A stretch of 64,000 nucleotides of DNA from Gammaproteobacteria bacterium. Lineage in GTDB: Bacteria; Pseudomonadota; Gammaproteobacteria; SURF-13. Both the position numbers and the translations under genes were made by a program. Below the pieces are notes generated by a model that made no database searches, was not told the DNA's origin, and saw only the letters and a program-made list of their open reading frames with translations. The stretch lies in the NCBI GenBank assembly GCA_030680605.1, contig JAUXUQ010000019.1, forward strand, positions 1-64,000, in the 5' to 3' direction. The stretch's first letter is position 1. Every line of letters begins with the position of its first letter. Shown here piece after piece: positions 1 to 9,653 of the stretch.

Positions 1-168
1 ACCGGTCTCACCACGCACCAGCACGGTGACGTAACCGCCGCCGACAAACTGGCGGCCAATCAAACGCACTTCCGAGGCCTTGGTCATGGCGTCCGCCGCT
101 TCAATCGCCGGCACCAGTCCACGCGTCTCGATCATGCCCAATGCGATACCCATTTTTTCACTTGCCAT
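1..168 (-). CDS. csoS1: Carboxysome shell hexamer protein CsoS1 (5' part only)
   Basis: This is a bacterial microcompartment (BMC-domain) protein that forms the hexagonal facets of the alpha-carboxysome shell. The visible 56 codons begin [20 protein letters not shown] and continue with the [17 protein letters not shown] helix and the [14 protein letters not shown] strand, which are characteristic of CsoS1A/B/C. The start at 168 follows a strong AGGAG about seven bases upstream. The gene runs off the left edge of the window, so its length and the number of further csoS1 paralogues are unknown. It is the last visible gene of the carboxysome operon, downstream of csoS4B, which is its usual place. 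Confidence 0.96.
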   Translation of the reverse strand, partial: MASEKMGIALGMIETRGLVPAIEAADAMTKASEVRLIGRQFVGGGYVTVLVRGETG

Positions 169-257
169 GTCAGTCTCCTGTTAGTCTCAAATTAAAATCA
201 GTCCCGCACACTACAAACTCTTGCTGCCCTTACTGTTCGGCGCCTTTTGCCTGTGGC

Positions 258-518
258 CTATGTGCGCCATTCCGCTTCACTCCAGCTATCGATAATCCCG
301 CCTATCGTCATGTCGGTCGTGATCTTGGGGTTGCCCGCCGCGATACGTGCCGCTGAGATGCCTATCGTCACCACAAAATCACCGGGCTTGCAGCCTATCG
401 GGTCGAGTGCTACCGACAGGTTGCCCTGATAATCCTCGACTACCCGCAACGCCTTGGCAGCTAGCCAGAAGTTACGCTTGGTCGTGACCAAGTCGCGCAC
501 AACACGCATGATTTCCAT
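258..518 (-). CDS. csoS4B: Carboxysome vertex protein CsoS4B
   Basis: An 86-residue EutN/CcmL-family protein. Members form pentamers that cap the twelve vertices of the carboxysome and seal the shell. The family signature is visible: MRVVRDLVTTKRNFWLAAKA at the N-terminus, the DPIGCKPGDFVVTIG strand and loop, and SAARIAAG before the C-terminal GIIDSW. Its start codon directly abuts the stop of csoS4A, so the ribosome-binding site lies inside the preceding gene. CsoS4A and CsoS4B are normally encoded as a tandem pair, as here. About 90 bases separate it from csoS1. Confidence 0.95.
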   Translation of the reverse strand: MEIMRVVRDLVTTKRNFWLAAKALRVVEDYQGNLSVALDPIGCKPGDFVVTIGISAARIAAGNPKITTDMTIGGIIDSWSEAEWRT

Positions 519-788
519 TTACTGCTTTCCGTCTTTGCTGTCGTCTTCCCAGTAGTCGATGATACCCACGATGGTGAAATCGCTCGGATAGTCCTTGCTG
601 CCAGCGGCATCACGCGCCGCAGAGCTGCCGACCACAATCACCCAGTCACCGGGCTTGCAGCCCACCGGGTCAACCGCAACCTGTTTGCCACTGCTGCCGC
701 GCTCTTTCACCACCAGCAGGCGGCGGTTTCCAAGGCCGCCGATACGGGCGGTGGCCACCAGGGTTTTCTCAACCTGACAAATCTTCAT
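519..788 (-). CDS. csoS4A: Carboxysome vertex protein CsoS4A
   Basis: A pentameric EutN/CcmL-type vertex protein of 89 residues, starting MKICQVEKTLVATARIGG. It carries the family motif VDPVGCKPGDWVIVVGSSAAR and ends in GIIDYWEDD, paralogous to CsoS4B next door. The start at 788 is preferred over an in-frame ATG eight codons upstream. It overlaps the csoSCA stop as ATGA, has GGAG eight bases before it, and gives the usual family N-terminus. The overlap implies translational coupling to the carboxysomal carbonic anhydrase. Confidence 0.95.
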   Translation of the reverse strand: MKICQVEKTLVATARIGGLGNRRLLVVKERGSSGKQVAVDPVGCKPGDWVIVVGSSAARDAAGSKDYPSDFTIVGIIDYWEDDSKDGKQ

Positions 789-2374
789 TGCCTTGACTCC
801 ATTTTGTTGCATCCACAGGCACAGCGCTCGCTGCCCGTCACTCGGTGCGCTGCCACATCCTCAAGCGGGCTGCCCGGTGTGCGATCCTTGACCGTGGTAT
901 AGGTGTATAGCCAGCCGTCACGCAGCAGATCCGGATAGCGCGCATGAATCGCGTGCTCAAGGCGTTCACAGCGTGCGATGGCGCGCTCGCGTGAACCCGG
1001 TACACGCCCGTCATAGCGGAAGTGAACGAATGCCGGGATCGGCAGGTCATGCGCCATATTTACCTTGCGGAAAATCTTGATGCCCACATCCATGTCGGCG
1101 GCGCCTTCCTCTATTGTTTCCATCTGCGCCTGATAGGCGAAATTGCGCATCTGTACGTCATCGAAGCTGTCGCCTACGGTGATGAAGCGCTCGGTATGGC
1201 CGAGATCGGTGTAGCGCCCGTTGTGCCAGGCGCGCACATACTCGATCTGCGCCATGTTGTTCTTGAGCAGGTAGGCGCAGAACCAGCGCATGCCTTCGGT
1301 GGCGCTGTCATCCGACGATACGCCTGCGGCCTCGGCTACTGCCAGGCGGATGGCTTCTTTCGCTGCTTCTCGTGCCAGTGTGTCCGTTGCATCAAACAGC
1401 GCGCGGTTATCGACAAAGCGGTCCAAGCTGATCACGCCTTGCGCGTCGGGCACATGTACCTTGATCGCGTCGGTATCGGTGTCCACGCCCACCAGCAGCG
1501 TGGCCACCGAGGCGCCACAGCAGTGGCTGTTCTCAATGGCATCGGCAAAGCTGTTCAGACGCTCCAGCAGTGCGCCCGCCGCCTTGCGCTCATCACTGCC
1601 GTGCGCGGCGCAGCCTTCATGAGCGGGATCCGAGCTGCTGGTGTGGTACACACCGAGCTTGAGGTAGCGTGTCGGCTCATCGGCCTTGTTGGGCGCACCT
1701 TCGCGATGGCGGCGTAATTCCACCTCGGTCCAGTTGCGCACGCTTTCCTCGATATCGAACATGCTGCCGGCAAACGATTTTCTGCTGGTCACCACGGCGG
1801 GTGGTACACGCAGGATGTAATCCACCACGCCGCTCAGGCGACCATCGGCGCAGGGTGTAATATCAATGGCATGAAAGCCCCATTTGTGAATCACTGCTTC
1901 CGCAGGCTCGCCTTCCGTGAGGTTGCTGCCGCTGCGGTCGAAGTCACGCTTGGCGAGTTGACGGAAGGTTTGGAACGCACTGTAGGCGTAAAGACCGCGC
2001 ATGTTGAGCGGTTTGACCCAGTTTGCGCTGAGACATGATCCGGGCAGTTCGAAGCCCAGGCGAGTACGCATCAGGTCCTGAATGCGATCGGCGTAGCCAT
2101 CCTGGTGCTGCAAGGCTGCGACTTCCTTCAGCGCAGGCTCAATAGCCCCGAACGCGGTGGTGATCACAGCCTCGCGCTCCAGCAACTGCTGATTGTGCAC
2201 GGCATCATACAGCGGATGCGCGCCCGCAGGCGTGGTGCTGCTGAGGTCGGACGGCGCAGCGCCAAACAGCGTAACGTATGGATCGGTGACCGCCGCAGGC
2301 GCGCCACCGTAGCCGCCGGGATTGTACATCCCGACGCCTGGGTGCTGCCTTCTGCTGTGTGCCTGCGTGATCAT
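785..2374 (-). CDS. csoSCA: Carboxysomal carbonic anhydrase CsoSCA
   Basis: This enzyme (formerly CsoS3) sits inside the alpha-carboxysome and converts bicarbonate to CO2 next to Rubisco. It is 529 residues long, close to the usual 510-540. The zinc site of this divergent beta-class enzyme is visible. Cys175 lies in PCADGRLSG, together with the Asp177/Arg179 catalytic dyad, followed by His244 in GVYHTSS and Cys255 in AHEGCAAHG. The spacing matches the family. An N-terminal helical domain and a C-terminal defunct catalytic-like domain complete the expected layout. The N-terminal 30 residues are Gly/Pro-rich and probably flexible; in the family this segment binds Rubisco. The start has no strong ribosome-binding site, and Met16 is an alternative. 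Confidence 0.95.
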   Translation of the reverse strand: MITQAHSRRQHPGVGMYNPGGYGGAPAAVTDPYVTLFGAAPSDLSSTTPAGAHPLYDAVHNQQLLEREAVITTAFGAIEPALKEVAALQHQDGYADRIQDLMRTRLGFELPGSCLSANWVKPLNMRGLYAYSAFQTFRQLAKRDFDRSGSNLTEGEPAEAVIHKWGFHAIDITPCADGRLSGVVDYILRVPPAVVTSRKSFAGSMFDIEESVRNWTEVELRRHREGAPNKADEPTRYLKLGVYHTSSSDPAHEGCAAHGSDERKAAGALLERLNSFADAIENSHCCGASVATLLVGVDTDTDAIKVHVPDAQGVISLDRFVDNRALFDATDTLAREAAKEAIRLAVAEAAGVSSDDSATEGMRWFCAYLLKNNMAQIEYVRAWHNGRYTDLGHTERFITVGDSFDDVQMRNFAYQAQMETIEEGAADMDVGIKIFRKVNMAHDLPIPAFVHFRYDGRVPGSRERAIARCERLEHAIHARYPDLLRDGWLYTYTTVKDRTPGSPLEDVAAHRVTGSERCACGCNKMESRQ

Positions 2375-2417
2375 GCGTTATGACTCGTCAACTCCATCGC
2401 AAATAACCATCAATCTG

Positions 2418-4391
2418 TTAACCCTGGGCCCCACCTGATAAGGTGACGCGCGCGGCCGATAAGGCCGACCAGCCGACCATGCCGGTCACATGCTGGGTGG
2501 GGGCTTCATGGTTGCCCTTGCCCTTGAACTTGCTGGCATTGGCGAAGGCATGTGATTTACCGTTGCGCTCGCTGGGGTTACGTTCCACAGCGATATGGCC
2601 CTCGGTGCCGGTCACATTGTTCTGTTTGGTCCAGGCGCTGCCGGTGATGGCGGGGCCTTCCACGCGGCCTTCACCGGTGATGCGTGACTTGCGTTCATCG
2701 CGCTCCGCGCGGCCACGTGGGCTGAAGTGAAATTCCTGGTTGCCGGTGATCTTGCCATCGCCTACGGCGAATGCGCCTGTTATCCGCATCTCGGCACTCG
2801 GCGCCTGCACGGCACTGGCGTCGGCGTGCAGATGACCCTCGCGCTGCGGCGAGCGCACGCTGAAGCGGTGGTTGATGTTGCTGATAGCGTCCGCTGTCAT
2901 TTCCACCTCGGGTGCTTCTGTACGGAAATAAGGTGTTCCGGTGATGCTGCGGTCACCGCCACGCTGGGTACCCGTGACATGCTCTGCATTGAACGGGGCA
3001 TCACCCGTCACGCGGGCTGTTGCAGGTTGTCCGGGCATGACGCGCTGCGCCACGCTGGTGGCTGCGTCTGTTGCGCAGGCCGTCTCATATTGGTTGGGGC
3101 CGGCGTAAGGCGTGCCGGTAACGGAGGCGCATACGCCGTACTCGTCGCCACTGACGTTGGGATTGTGCGCCACGTCTACACCGGTAATGCGCTGGCGGGT
3201 CCAGGTCTCGGACTCGACGACTTTCTCGCCCGTCACCGGGTCGGGACGTGTGCCTTGACTGTTGCAGGACATGCCCATCGCGCCGCTGCCTGCGCGCGTT
3301 CCAGATGCCGCCGCTGGCGTGGCGCAGAGAGGCTGCTTGTTGCCCGGCATCAGATACTGGGTGCCGGTAATCGGCCGGCATGCGCCGGGCTCGTCGCCGG
3401 TGATGCGCAGGCTGCGGCCCACAGCGGTGCCTGAAACAGGCAGCCCGCCATCGGTTTGTTCGGTTACGTACTCGCGATCCCGGTCACGCGAGCCGATCGA
3501 CTTGATCGAGCGGCCGAGGTTGGTGCCGAACACGGTGTGTCCGTGCGGGTTGTTCTGGCGCTGGAACTGCATGCTGGTGTAAGCACCCTGTTCCCGGCGG
3601 TTGAGCAGGTCGTCGTTAATCTCCTGGTCGGCCTCGCCTGTAATGCGAATGGCGCTGTTGGATTCGTCGCCGGTGATCATGATCTTGCTGCGCACCTGGC
3701 TGCCAGTGACCACCTGGCCGTTTGCAGTGCGCGCCGCGCCGACCTTGAGCCCGCCTTCGCGCGGGTTGAAGCCGGTTTCCTTGCCAATGTACTGCGAGCC
3801 GGTGACCTGTACATCCGCGCCGGGCTCATCGCCGGTCATGTTCGCACTGCGGCCAATACGTATGCCGGTCACTTTTTTGCCCGCGTAGGTTTCGGTATTG
3901 GATACCTTGGCTGGATAGACGAGCGGTGCCGAGTGGCGCACACGACCGCAGGGCCGAGTGGACTCTGTATTGCCACGGCCGTTTCTGGCACGTGAGCCAC
4001 GCAAGGCCTGTGCGGCCTGGCGACCGTTGCCGCTCATGACGGCCACCCGTGGGGTGGCAGCGGCGGCGGTCGCAGCTGTTTGTACCGAAGCGGTGGCCTG
4101 CACGATGCCCTGCTTGCCCTGCACCGACCCTGCACGCCGGGTGCGTGAGGCGTCACGGCCGGTGAGCACGTTACTGTCCGTTGTTACGGGCGCAGGTGCG
4201 CTCTGGACAGCCGCTGGCGTGACTGACTGTGCAACACTTGCCATGCCCGCAATGGTGGCCTCGCGTTCGCCCATACGGGTACGGTCGATAGCAGGCGGCA
4301 GCCCCGCCTTACCCTGTCCCAACTGTGTACGGCGTTCCCGGGAGGCCTCTCGCCCACCGGTGGCTTTCATTGTGATATTCGCTTGGCTCAT
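2418..4391 (-). CDS. csoS2: Carboxysome assembly scaffold CsoS2
   Basis: An intrinsically disordered scaffold of 657 residues that links Rubisco to the shell during alpha-carboxysome assembly. The three regions of the family are visible. N-repeats of the GREASRERR type lie near residues 13, 78 and 123; these bind Rubisco in the family. The middle region has repeated VTG/ITG pairs with GRS..MTGDEPGA and GTQY/GTPY units. The C-terminal region has RITGAF, KITGNQEFHFSPRGR and VTGMVGWS, which anchors the shell. The start MSQANITMKATGG at 4391 has GAGGG upstream and replaces a longer in-frame reading that would overlap cbbS. Some relatives make a short form by programmed frameshifting; no convincing slippery heptamer was found here. 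Confidence 0.95.
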   Translation of the reverse strand: MSQANITMKATGGREASRERRTQLGQGKAGLPPAIDRTRMGEREATIAGMASVAQSVTPAAVQSAPAPVTTDSNVLTGRDASRTRRAGSVQGKQGIVQATASVQTAATAAAATPRVAVMSGNGRQAAQALRGSRARNGRGNTESTRPCGRVRHSAPLVYPAKVSNTETYAGKKVTGIRIGRSANMTGDEPGADVQVTGSQYIGKETGFNPREGGLKVGAARTANGQVVTGSQVRSKIMITGDESNSAIRITGEADQEINDDLLNRREQGAYTSMQFQRQNNPHGHTVFGTNLGRSIKSIGSRDRDREYVTEQTDGGLPVSGTAVGRSLRITGDEPGACRPITGTQYLMPGNKQPLCATPAAASGTRAGSGAMGMSCNSQGTRPDPVTGEKVVESETWTRQRITGVDVAHNPNVSGDEYGVCASVTGTPYAGPNQYETACATDAATSVAQRVMPGQPATARVTGDAPFNAEHVTGTQRGGDRSITGTPYFRTEAPEVEMTADAISNINHRFSVRSPQREGHLHADASAVQAPSAEMRITGAFAVGDGKITGNQEFHFSPRGRAERDERKSRITGEGRVEGPAITGSAWTKQNNVTGTEGHIAVERNPSERNGKSHAFANASKFKGKGNHEAPTQHVTGMVGWSALSAARVTLSGGAQG

Positions 4392-4458
4392 GACATCACC
4401 CTCGATACTGGTTTGGTTCCCGGCCTGTGATGATTGCGGCCACAGGTCGTTTTGCTTT

Positions 4459-4797
4459 TTAGCGTCCGGCGCGGTGCACGATAAACGCCGTGCCCAGGCT
4501 TTGTGCATAGTTGTCATACGCTACCAGGCGTACGTGGTGCCCCGGATTGGTGCGATGGCAGGCATCAATTTCGGCCAAAATCTTCTCAATCGAAGTCTCG
4601 CCGAAAAACGGCAGCTTCCACATGTACCAATAGCGAGAGAATGCCTTCTCGGGCTCGGTGTGCTCGACTGACGGACTCCAGCCTTGACCTATCATATAGG
4701 CAATCTGCTGGCGGACTTTTTCGGGCGAGAGCGGGGGCAGATAGGAAAAGGTCTCACCCTTGCGCTCGGTTGCCTTGTATGGTTGAACTTCTGGCAT
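4459..4797 (-). CDS. cbbS: Form IA Rubisco small subunit (carboxysomal)
   Basis: The small subunit of the green-like Form IA Rubisco packaged in carboxysomes, 112 residues. It starts [20 protein letters not shown] and carries the small-subunit motifs [36 protein letters not shown] and a C-terminal VRLVAYDNY. The chosen start at 4797 has AGGAGAG at normal spacing; longer in-frame starts add residues absent from the family. It follows cbbL by 50 bases and precedes csoS2, the canonical order. It has no C-terminal beta-hairpin extension, unlike the second small subunit at 9133-9567. Confidence 0.96.
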   Translation of the reverse strand: MPEVQPYKATERKGETFSYLPPLSPEKVRQQIAYMIGQGWSPSVEHTEPEKAFSRYWYMWKLPFFGETSIEKILAEIDACHRTNPGHHVRLVAYDNYAQSLGTAFIVHRAGR

Positions 4798-4847
4798 GAC
4801 GGCTCTCCTGTACTTAAAATATCTGGCGGGGTAGGTAGCGGATCGGA

Positions 4848-6272
4848 TTACGCGCGCTTCTGCGTGTCGAGTTTGTCCACGGTATCGAACTCGAACTTGA
4901 TCTCTTTCCATGTCTCCATGGCAATCTTGAGTTCGGGGCTGGACTGCGCGGCCTCGGTGAGAATCTCCTTGCCCTCGCGCTCGACCTGGCGACCCTGGTT
5001 ACGCGCATCGACGCAGGCCTCAAGCGCCACACGGTTGGCGGTCGCGCCGGCGGCGTTACCCCACGGGTGGCCCAAGGTGCCGCCACCGAATTGCAAGCAG
5101 GCGTCGTCGCCGAAGATGGCCACCAGTGCCGGCATGTGCCAGACGTGAATGCCGCCCGAGGCCACCGGCATCACGCCCGGCATGGCGCCCCAATCCTGAT
5201 CGAAGAAGATGCCGCGGCTGCGATTCTCGGGGATGAACGACTCGCGCATGATGTCGATCCAGCCCAGCGTCGCTTCGCGGTCACCCTCGAGCTTGCCGAC
5301 CACGGTGCCGGAGTGCAGGTGGTCGCCGCCCGACAAGCGCAGGCACTTGGTCAGCACCCGGAAATGAATGCCGTGGTACGGGTTGCGGTCAAGCACGGCG
5401 TGCATGGCGCGGTGGATGTGGAGCAAGATACCGTTATCCCGGCACCAGTTGGCCAGACTGGTGTTGGCGGTGAAACCGCCGGTCAAATAGTCATGCATGA
5501 TGATGGGCGCGCCCAGGGACTTGGCGAACTCGGCGCGCTTGTACATCTCTTCCACGGTCGGCGCGGTGACGTTCAGATAATGGCCCTTGCGCTCGCCGGT
5601 CTCTGCCTCGGCCTTGTGCACCGCCTCCATGACGAACTCGAAGCGATGATTCCAGCGCATGAACGGCTGGCTGTTGATGTTCTCGTCGTCCTTGGTGAAG
5701 TCGAGCCCGCCGCGCAAACACTCGTACACGGCGCGGCCGTAGTTTTTGGCCGACAGGCCGAGCTTGGGCTTGATGGTGCAACCCAAAAGCGCGCGGCCAT
5801 ACTTGTTGAGGCGATCACGCTCCATCTGGATACCGTTGGGCGGGCCGCCGCAGGTTTTAACGTAGGCGATCGGGAAGCGGATGTCTTCCAGACGCAGGCT
5901 GCGGATCGCCTTGAAGCCGAACACGTTGCCGACCAGTGAGGTCAGCACGTTTACCACCGAGCCCTCCTCGAACAGGTCGATCGGGTAGGCAATAAAGGCG
6001 TAGAACGCGGTGTTGTCGCCGGGCACCGGCTCGATGCGGTAGGCGCGGCCCTTGTAGTAATCCATGTCGGTAAGCAGGTCGGTCCACACCGTGGTCCAGG
6101 TGCCGGTGGATGACTCGGCGGCGACAGCCGCAGCGGCCTCTTCGTGCGGCACACCGGCCTGTGCTACGATCTTGAAGCAGGCCAGTAAGTCGGTATCGAG
6201 CGGCACGTAATCCGGTGTCCAGTAGGACTTGCGGTAGTCTTTAACGCCGGCGGTGTAAGTTTTTTCTGCCAT
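4848..6272 (-). CDS. cbbL: Form IA Rubisco large subunit (carboxysomal)
   Basis: The catalytic subunit of ribulose-1,5-bisphosphate carboxylase/oxygenase, 474 residues, green-like Form IAc by its order with cso genes and its sequence ([12 protein letters not shown] near the N-terminus, [35 protein letters not shown]). Active-site residues are present: Lys168 in TIKPKLGL, the carbamylated Lys194 in [10 protein letters not shown], and loop 6 with [10 protein letters not shown]. The start [15 protein letters not shown] at 6272 follows GAGGAG; an in-frame upstream reading is not family-like. It is the first gene of the carboxysome operon, with a candidate promoter about 60 bases upstream. Confidence 0.97.
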   Translation of the reverse strand: MAEKTYTAGVKDYRKSYWTPDYVPLDTDLLACFKIVAQAGVPHEEAAAAVAAESSTGTWTTVWTDLLTDMDYYKGRAYRIEPVPGDNTAFYAFIAYPIDLFEEGSVVNVLTSLVGNVFGFKAIRSLRLEDIRFPIAYVKTCGGPPNGIQMERDRLNKYGRALLGCTIKPKLGLSAKNYGRAVYECLRGGLDFTKDDENINSQPFMRWNHRFEFVMEAVHKAEAETGERKGHYLNVTAPTVEEMYKRAEFAKSLGAPIIMHDYLTGGFTANTSLANWCRDNGILLHIHRAMHAVLDRNPYHGIHFRVLTKCLRLSGGDHLHSGTVVGKLEGDREATLGWIDIMRESFIPENRSRGIFFDQDWGAMPGVMPVASGGIHVWHMPALVAIFGDDACLQFGGGTLGHPWGNAAGATANRVALEACVDARNQGRQVEREGKEILTEAAQSSPELKIAMETWKEIKFEFDTVDKLDTQKRA

Positions 6273-6338
6273 GATCAGCTCCTCAATGTGTAAACCGTGC
6301 ATGCTTGCAGTACGCAAATCGCACTGCTTTGTGGATGC

Positions 6339-6368
6339 ACTATAGGAGTAAGCCAAAGACTGGTCTAA
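6339..6368 (-). promoter_or_regulatory. Candidate sigma-70 promoter of the carboxysome operon
   Basis: On the minus strand there is TATAGT (6339-6344) and TTAGAC (6363-6368) with an 18-base spacer. It would start transcription near 6332, giving a leader of about 60 bases before cbbL. The -10 is good and the -35 weak, as expected for an activator-dependent promoter. The CbbR-like sites lie immediately upstream. Confidence 0.4.
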
Positions 6369-6410
6369 TCAATTGTTAATATCGTCTTGATAGACTTAAA
6401 TCTATGATTA
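6366..6410 (-). promoter_or_regulatory. Candidate CbbR binding region upstream of carboxysomal cbbL
   Basis: An AT-rich patch in otherwise GC-rich DNA. It holds a TNA-N7-TNA match (TAA at 6366-6368, TTA at 6376-6378), the half-site pattern described for CbbR. It also holds an imperfect 14-base palindrome TAGACTTAAATCTA at 6391-6404. It covers roughly positions -34 to -78 from the predicted start, where LysR-type activators normally bind. Confidence 0.45.
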
Positions 6411-6567
6411 AGCGGCAGGTCGCGCCTGTGGGCCAGGCGCTCACATAGTGGTTTGCGCCGGACTTTATTGCGGGGTATAGAGACAGGCGTTGTAGAGCAT
6501 GCCAGGCGTTGCGCATGTTCATGCGCGGAGATGGGAGACAGTGTGCAGGACGGTGAAGCGGGTGTTG

Positions 6568-7488
6568 CTAGCGGCCGTGCTTGGACAGCGACTCAATCAG
6601 GTTTTTGGCCTCGTGCAGAACAAAATCCTTGAAGGCGCGCGCGATGGGAGACAGGCGCTTGTCCTTGCGGTGCACCAGATACCAATGGCGGATGATGGGC
6701 AGCGACGCAACGTCCAGAATCGCCAGCCGTTTCACCTCCAGCTCCAGTGCCACGGTATGCACCGACACGATGCCCAGCCCCAGGCCTGCCAGCACGGCTT
6801 GTTTAATGGCCTCGTTGCTGTTCATTTCCATGCCGGTAACCACGTGAATATTCTGCTCGGCAAAAAACCGTTCCATCGCAATCCGGGTGCCAGACCCCTG
6901 CTCCCGGATCAGAAAGGTTTCTTCTTGCAGACGCTGCAGCGGGATGCCACGCTCCCGTGTCAGCGGGTGATCATAAGGTGCAATCACCACCAGCGGATTT
7001 TCCATAAAGGGCACGGCGACAAAGTCCTGCTGGCGTGGTGGCACACCCATGATGACCATATCCCGGTCGTTGGCAGCAAGATGCGCGAGCAGGGCTTCGC
7101 GGTTGGTCACCTCCAGGTTGACCTTGACGCCCGCATAGCGCTTGCTGAAAACCGCGAGCAGGTAGGGTGCGAAATATTTGGCGGTGCTCACTACGGAGAT
7201 AGTCAGCTTGCCGCGTTTGACGCCTTTGAGTTCTTCCAGGGCCGATTCGGCATCGGCCAGATGTTGTGTGATGCCCAGACTATAATGATGAAACTCCTTG
7301 CCGGCCTCGGTCAGGAAGATGCGTTTGCCGGCCTGCTCCAGCAAGGTGATGCCGAGATTTTCCTCTAACTGTTTGATTTGCATGGATACGGCGGGCTGGG
7401 TCAGGCACATCTCCTTGGCGGCCCGGGTATAGCTCAAGTGACGGGCCACGGCATCGAAGATACGTAATTGCCGCAAGGTGGTGTTCAT
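6568..7488 (-). CDS. cbbR: LysR-family regulator CbbR
   Basis: A transcription factor of 306 residues controlling Calvin-cycle genes. The N-terminal winged helix-turn-helix (about 1-60) reads LRQLRIFDAVARHLSYTRAA then QPAVSMQIKQLE. The rest is a LysR effector-binding domain (FLIREQGSGTR, AVLAGLGLGIVS) of normal length. CbbR proteins sense metabolites such as RuBP, NADPH or ATP. It lies between two Rubisco operons, in the same direction as the carboxysome operon and divergent from the Form IC operon, so it could control both. Its call as CbbR rather than another LysR protein rests on sequence resemblance plus this position. Confidence 0.92.
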   Translation of the reverse strand: MNTTLRQLRIFDAVARHLSYTRAAKEMCLTQPAVSMQIKQLEENLGITLLEQAGKRIFLTEAGKEFHHYSLGITQHLADAESALEELKGVKRGKLTISVVSTAKYFAPYLLAVFSKRYAGVKVNLEVTNREALLAHLAANDRDMVIMGVPPRQQDFVAVPFMENPLVVIAPYDHPLTRERGIPLQRLQEETFLIREQGSGTRIAMERFFAEQNIHVVTGMEMNSNEAIKQAVLAGLGLGIVSVHTVALELEVKRLAILDVASLPIIRHWYLVHRKDKRLSPIARAFKDFVLHEAKNLIESLSKHGR

Positions 7489-7510
7489 AAGTTGTATCTT
7501 ATAGTAAAAA

Positions 7511-7523
7511 TCAAAAATACTGA
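7511..7523. promoter_or_regulatory. Candidate CbbR site in the cbbR/Form IC cbbL divergent region
   Basis: TCA-AAAATAC-TGA fits the TNA-N7-TNA pattern of CbbR half-sites. It is embedded in an AT-rich segment (about 7497-7535) between the divergent cbbR and cbbL genes. This is the usual place for autoregulation of cbbR and activation of cbb genes. Confidence 0.45.
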
Positions 7524-7524
7524 A

Positions 7525-7553
7525 TATTGTTTATGGTAAGGCGGGCTTATAGT
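7525..7553 (+). promoter_or_regulatory. Candidate promoter of the Form IC Rubisco operon
   Basis: TATAGT at 7548-7553 is a good -10 element. The -35 is poor (TATTGT at 7525-7530 with a 17-base spacer), which suits an activated promoter. The leader would be about 65 bases, ending in the GGAGG of cbbL. Confidence 0.35.
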
Positions 7554-7609
7554 GTGTTCCAGTGATTCAAGGTGCCCCGCGCGTAACTGGTTCGGGAAAT
7601 TTTTACTGA

Positions 7610-9112
<1,503 letters not shown>

Positions 9113-9132
9113 CAGATCAAGGAGAAGCGATT

Positions 9133-9567
9133 ATGATGACCAACATTGGAAATCGCGTCACGCAAGGGCAGTTTTCCTTCTTGCCCGACCTGACCGATGC
9201 GCAGATCACCGCGCAGCTCAAATATGCACTGAAGAATAACTGGGCGGTAGGCGTCGAATACACCGACGACCCGCATCCGCGCAATACCTATTGGGAAATG
9301 TTCGGTAACCCGATGTTCGACCTGAAAGATCCCGCCGGGATTTTGCTGGAGATCAACAATTGCCGTAAGACGTTCCCGAATCATTACATCCGCGTGACGG
9401 CGTTTGATTCCACGCGCGGCGTGGAAAGCCCGACCATGTCGTATATTGTGAACCGCCCCAAGAAAGAGCCGGGCTTCGGTCTGGTGCGGCAAGAAGTGGA
9501 AGGACGCCACATTCGTTATACCATCCACTCCTACGCCACCGACAAGGCTGAGAGCGAGCGTTACTAG
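9133..9567 (+). CDS. cbbS: Form IC Rubisco small subunit
   Basis: The small subunit partnering the Form IC large subunit, 144 residues. It has the red-like pattern RVTQGQFSFLPDLTDAQI, GVEYTDDPHPRNTYWEMFG and YIRVTAFDSTRGVES. It also has a C-terminal extension (about 110-144, including HIRYTIHSYATDK) that in red-like enzymes forms a beta-hairpin replacing the loop of green-like small subunits. AAGGAGA lies seven bases before the start. It follows cbbL after 20 bases and is followed by a strong terminator hairpin. Confidence 0.96.
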   Translation: MMTNIGNRVTQGQFSFLPDLTDAQITAQLKYALKNNWAVGVEYTDDPHPRNTYWEMFGNPMFDLKDPAGILLEINNCRKTFPNHYIRVTAFDSTRGVESPTMSYIVNRPKKEPGFGLVRQEVEGRHIRYTIHSYATDKAESERY

Positions 9568-9584
9568 CAGGTAGTTCTGTCAGT

Positions 9585-9613
9585 GGGGCGGCGCAACGCC
9601 GCCCCGTTTTTTT
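9585..9613 (+). terminator. Rho-independent terminator after Form IC cbbS
   Basis: A perfect nine-base stem GGGGCGGCG-CAA-CGCCGCCCC followed by G and seven T. It separates the Rubisco subunits from the activase gene cbbX, 40 bases further on. It may limit cbbX expression relative to the abundant subunits. Confidence 0.9.
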
Positions 9614-9653
9614 GTAGTTGGGCTGTAGACACATTAACTTCATGGAGTAAGTC

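Larger units (their letters stand above)
6273..6567. other. Intergenic region between carboxysomal cbbL and cbbR
   Basis: A stretch of 295 bases with no convincing gene. It contains the promoter and CbbR-like sites of the carboxysome operon. It also has a short palindrome GCGCATG-TT-CATGCGC at 6511-6526 just beyond the cbbR stop, which could mark the end of the cbbR transcript but has no T-run. Confidence 0.6.

Noticed and set aside
2727-3995. Plus-strand open frames opposite csoS2
   Set aside because: They arise from the repeated VTG/ITG codons of csoS2 read in reverse and have no recognisable domains.
2418-4391. Programmed frameshift site for a short CsoS2A form
   Set aside because: The CAAAAAA run near 3873-3879 lies in the first middle repeat, too early, and lacks a proper slippery heptamer; no better site was found.
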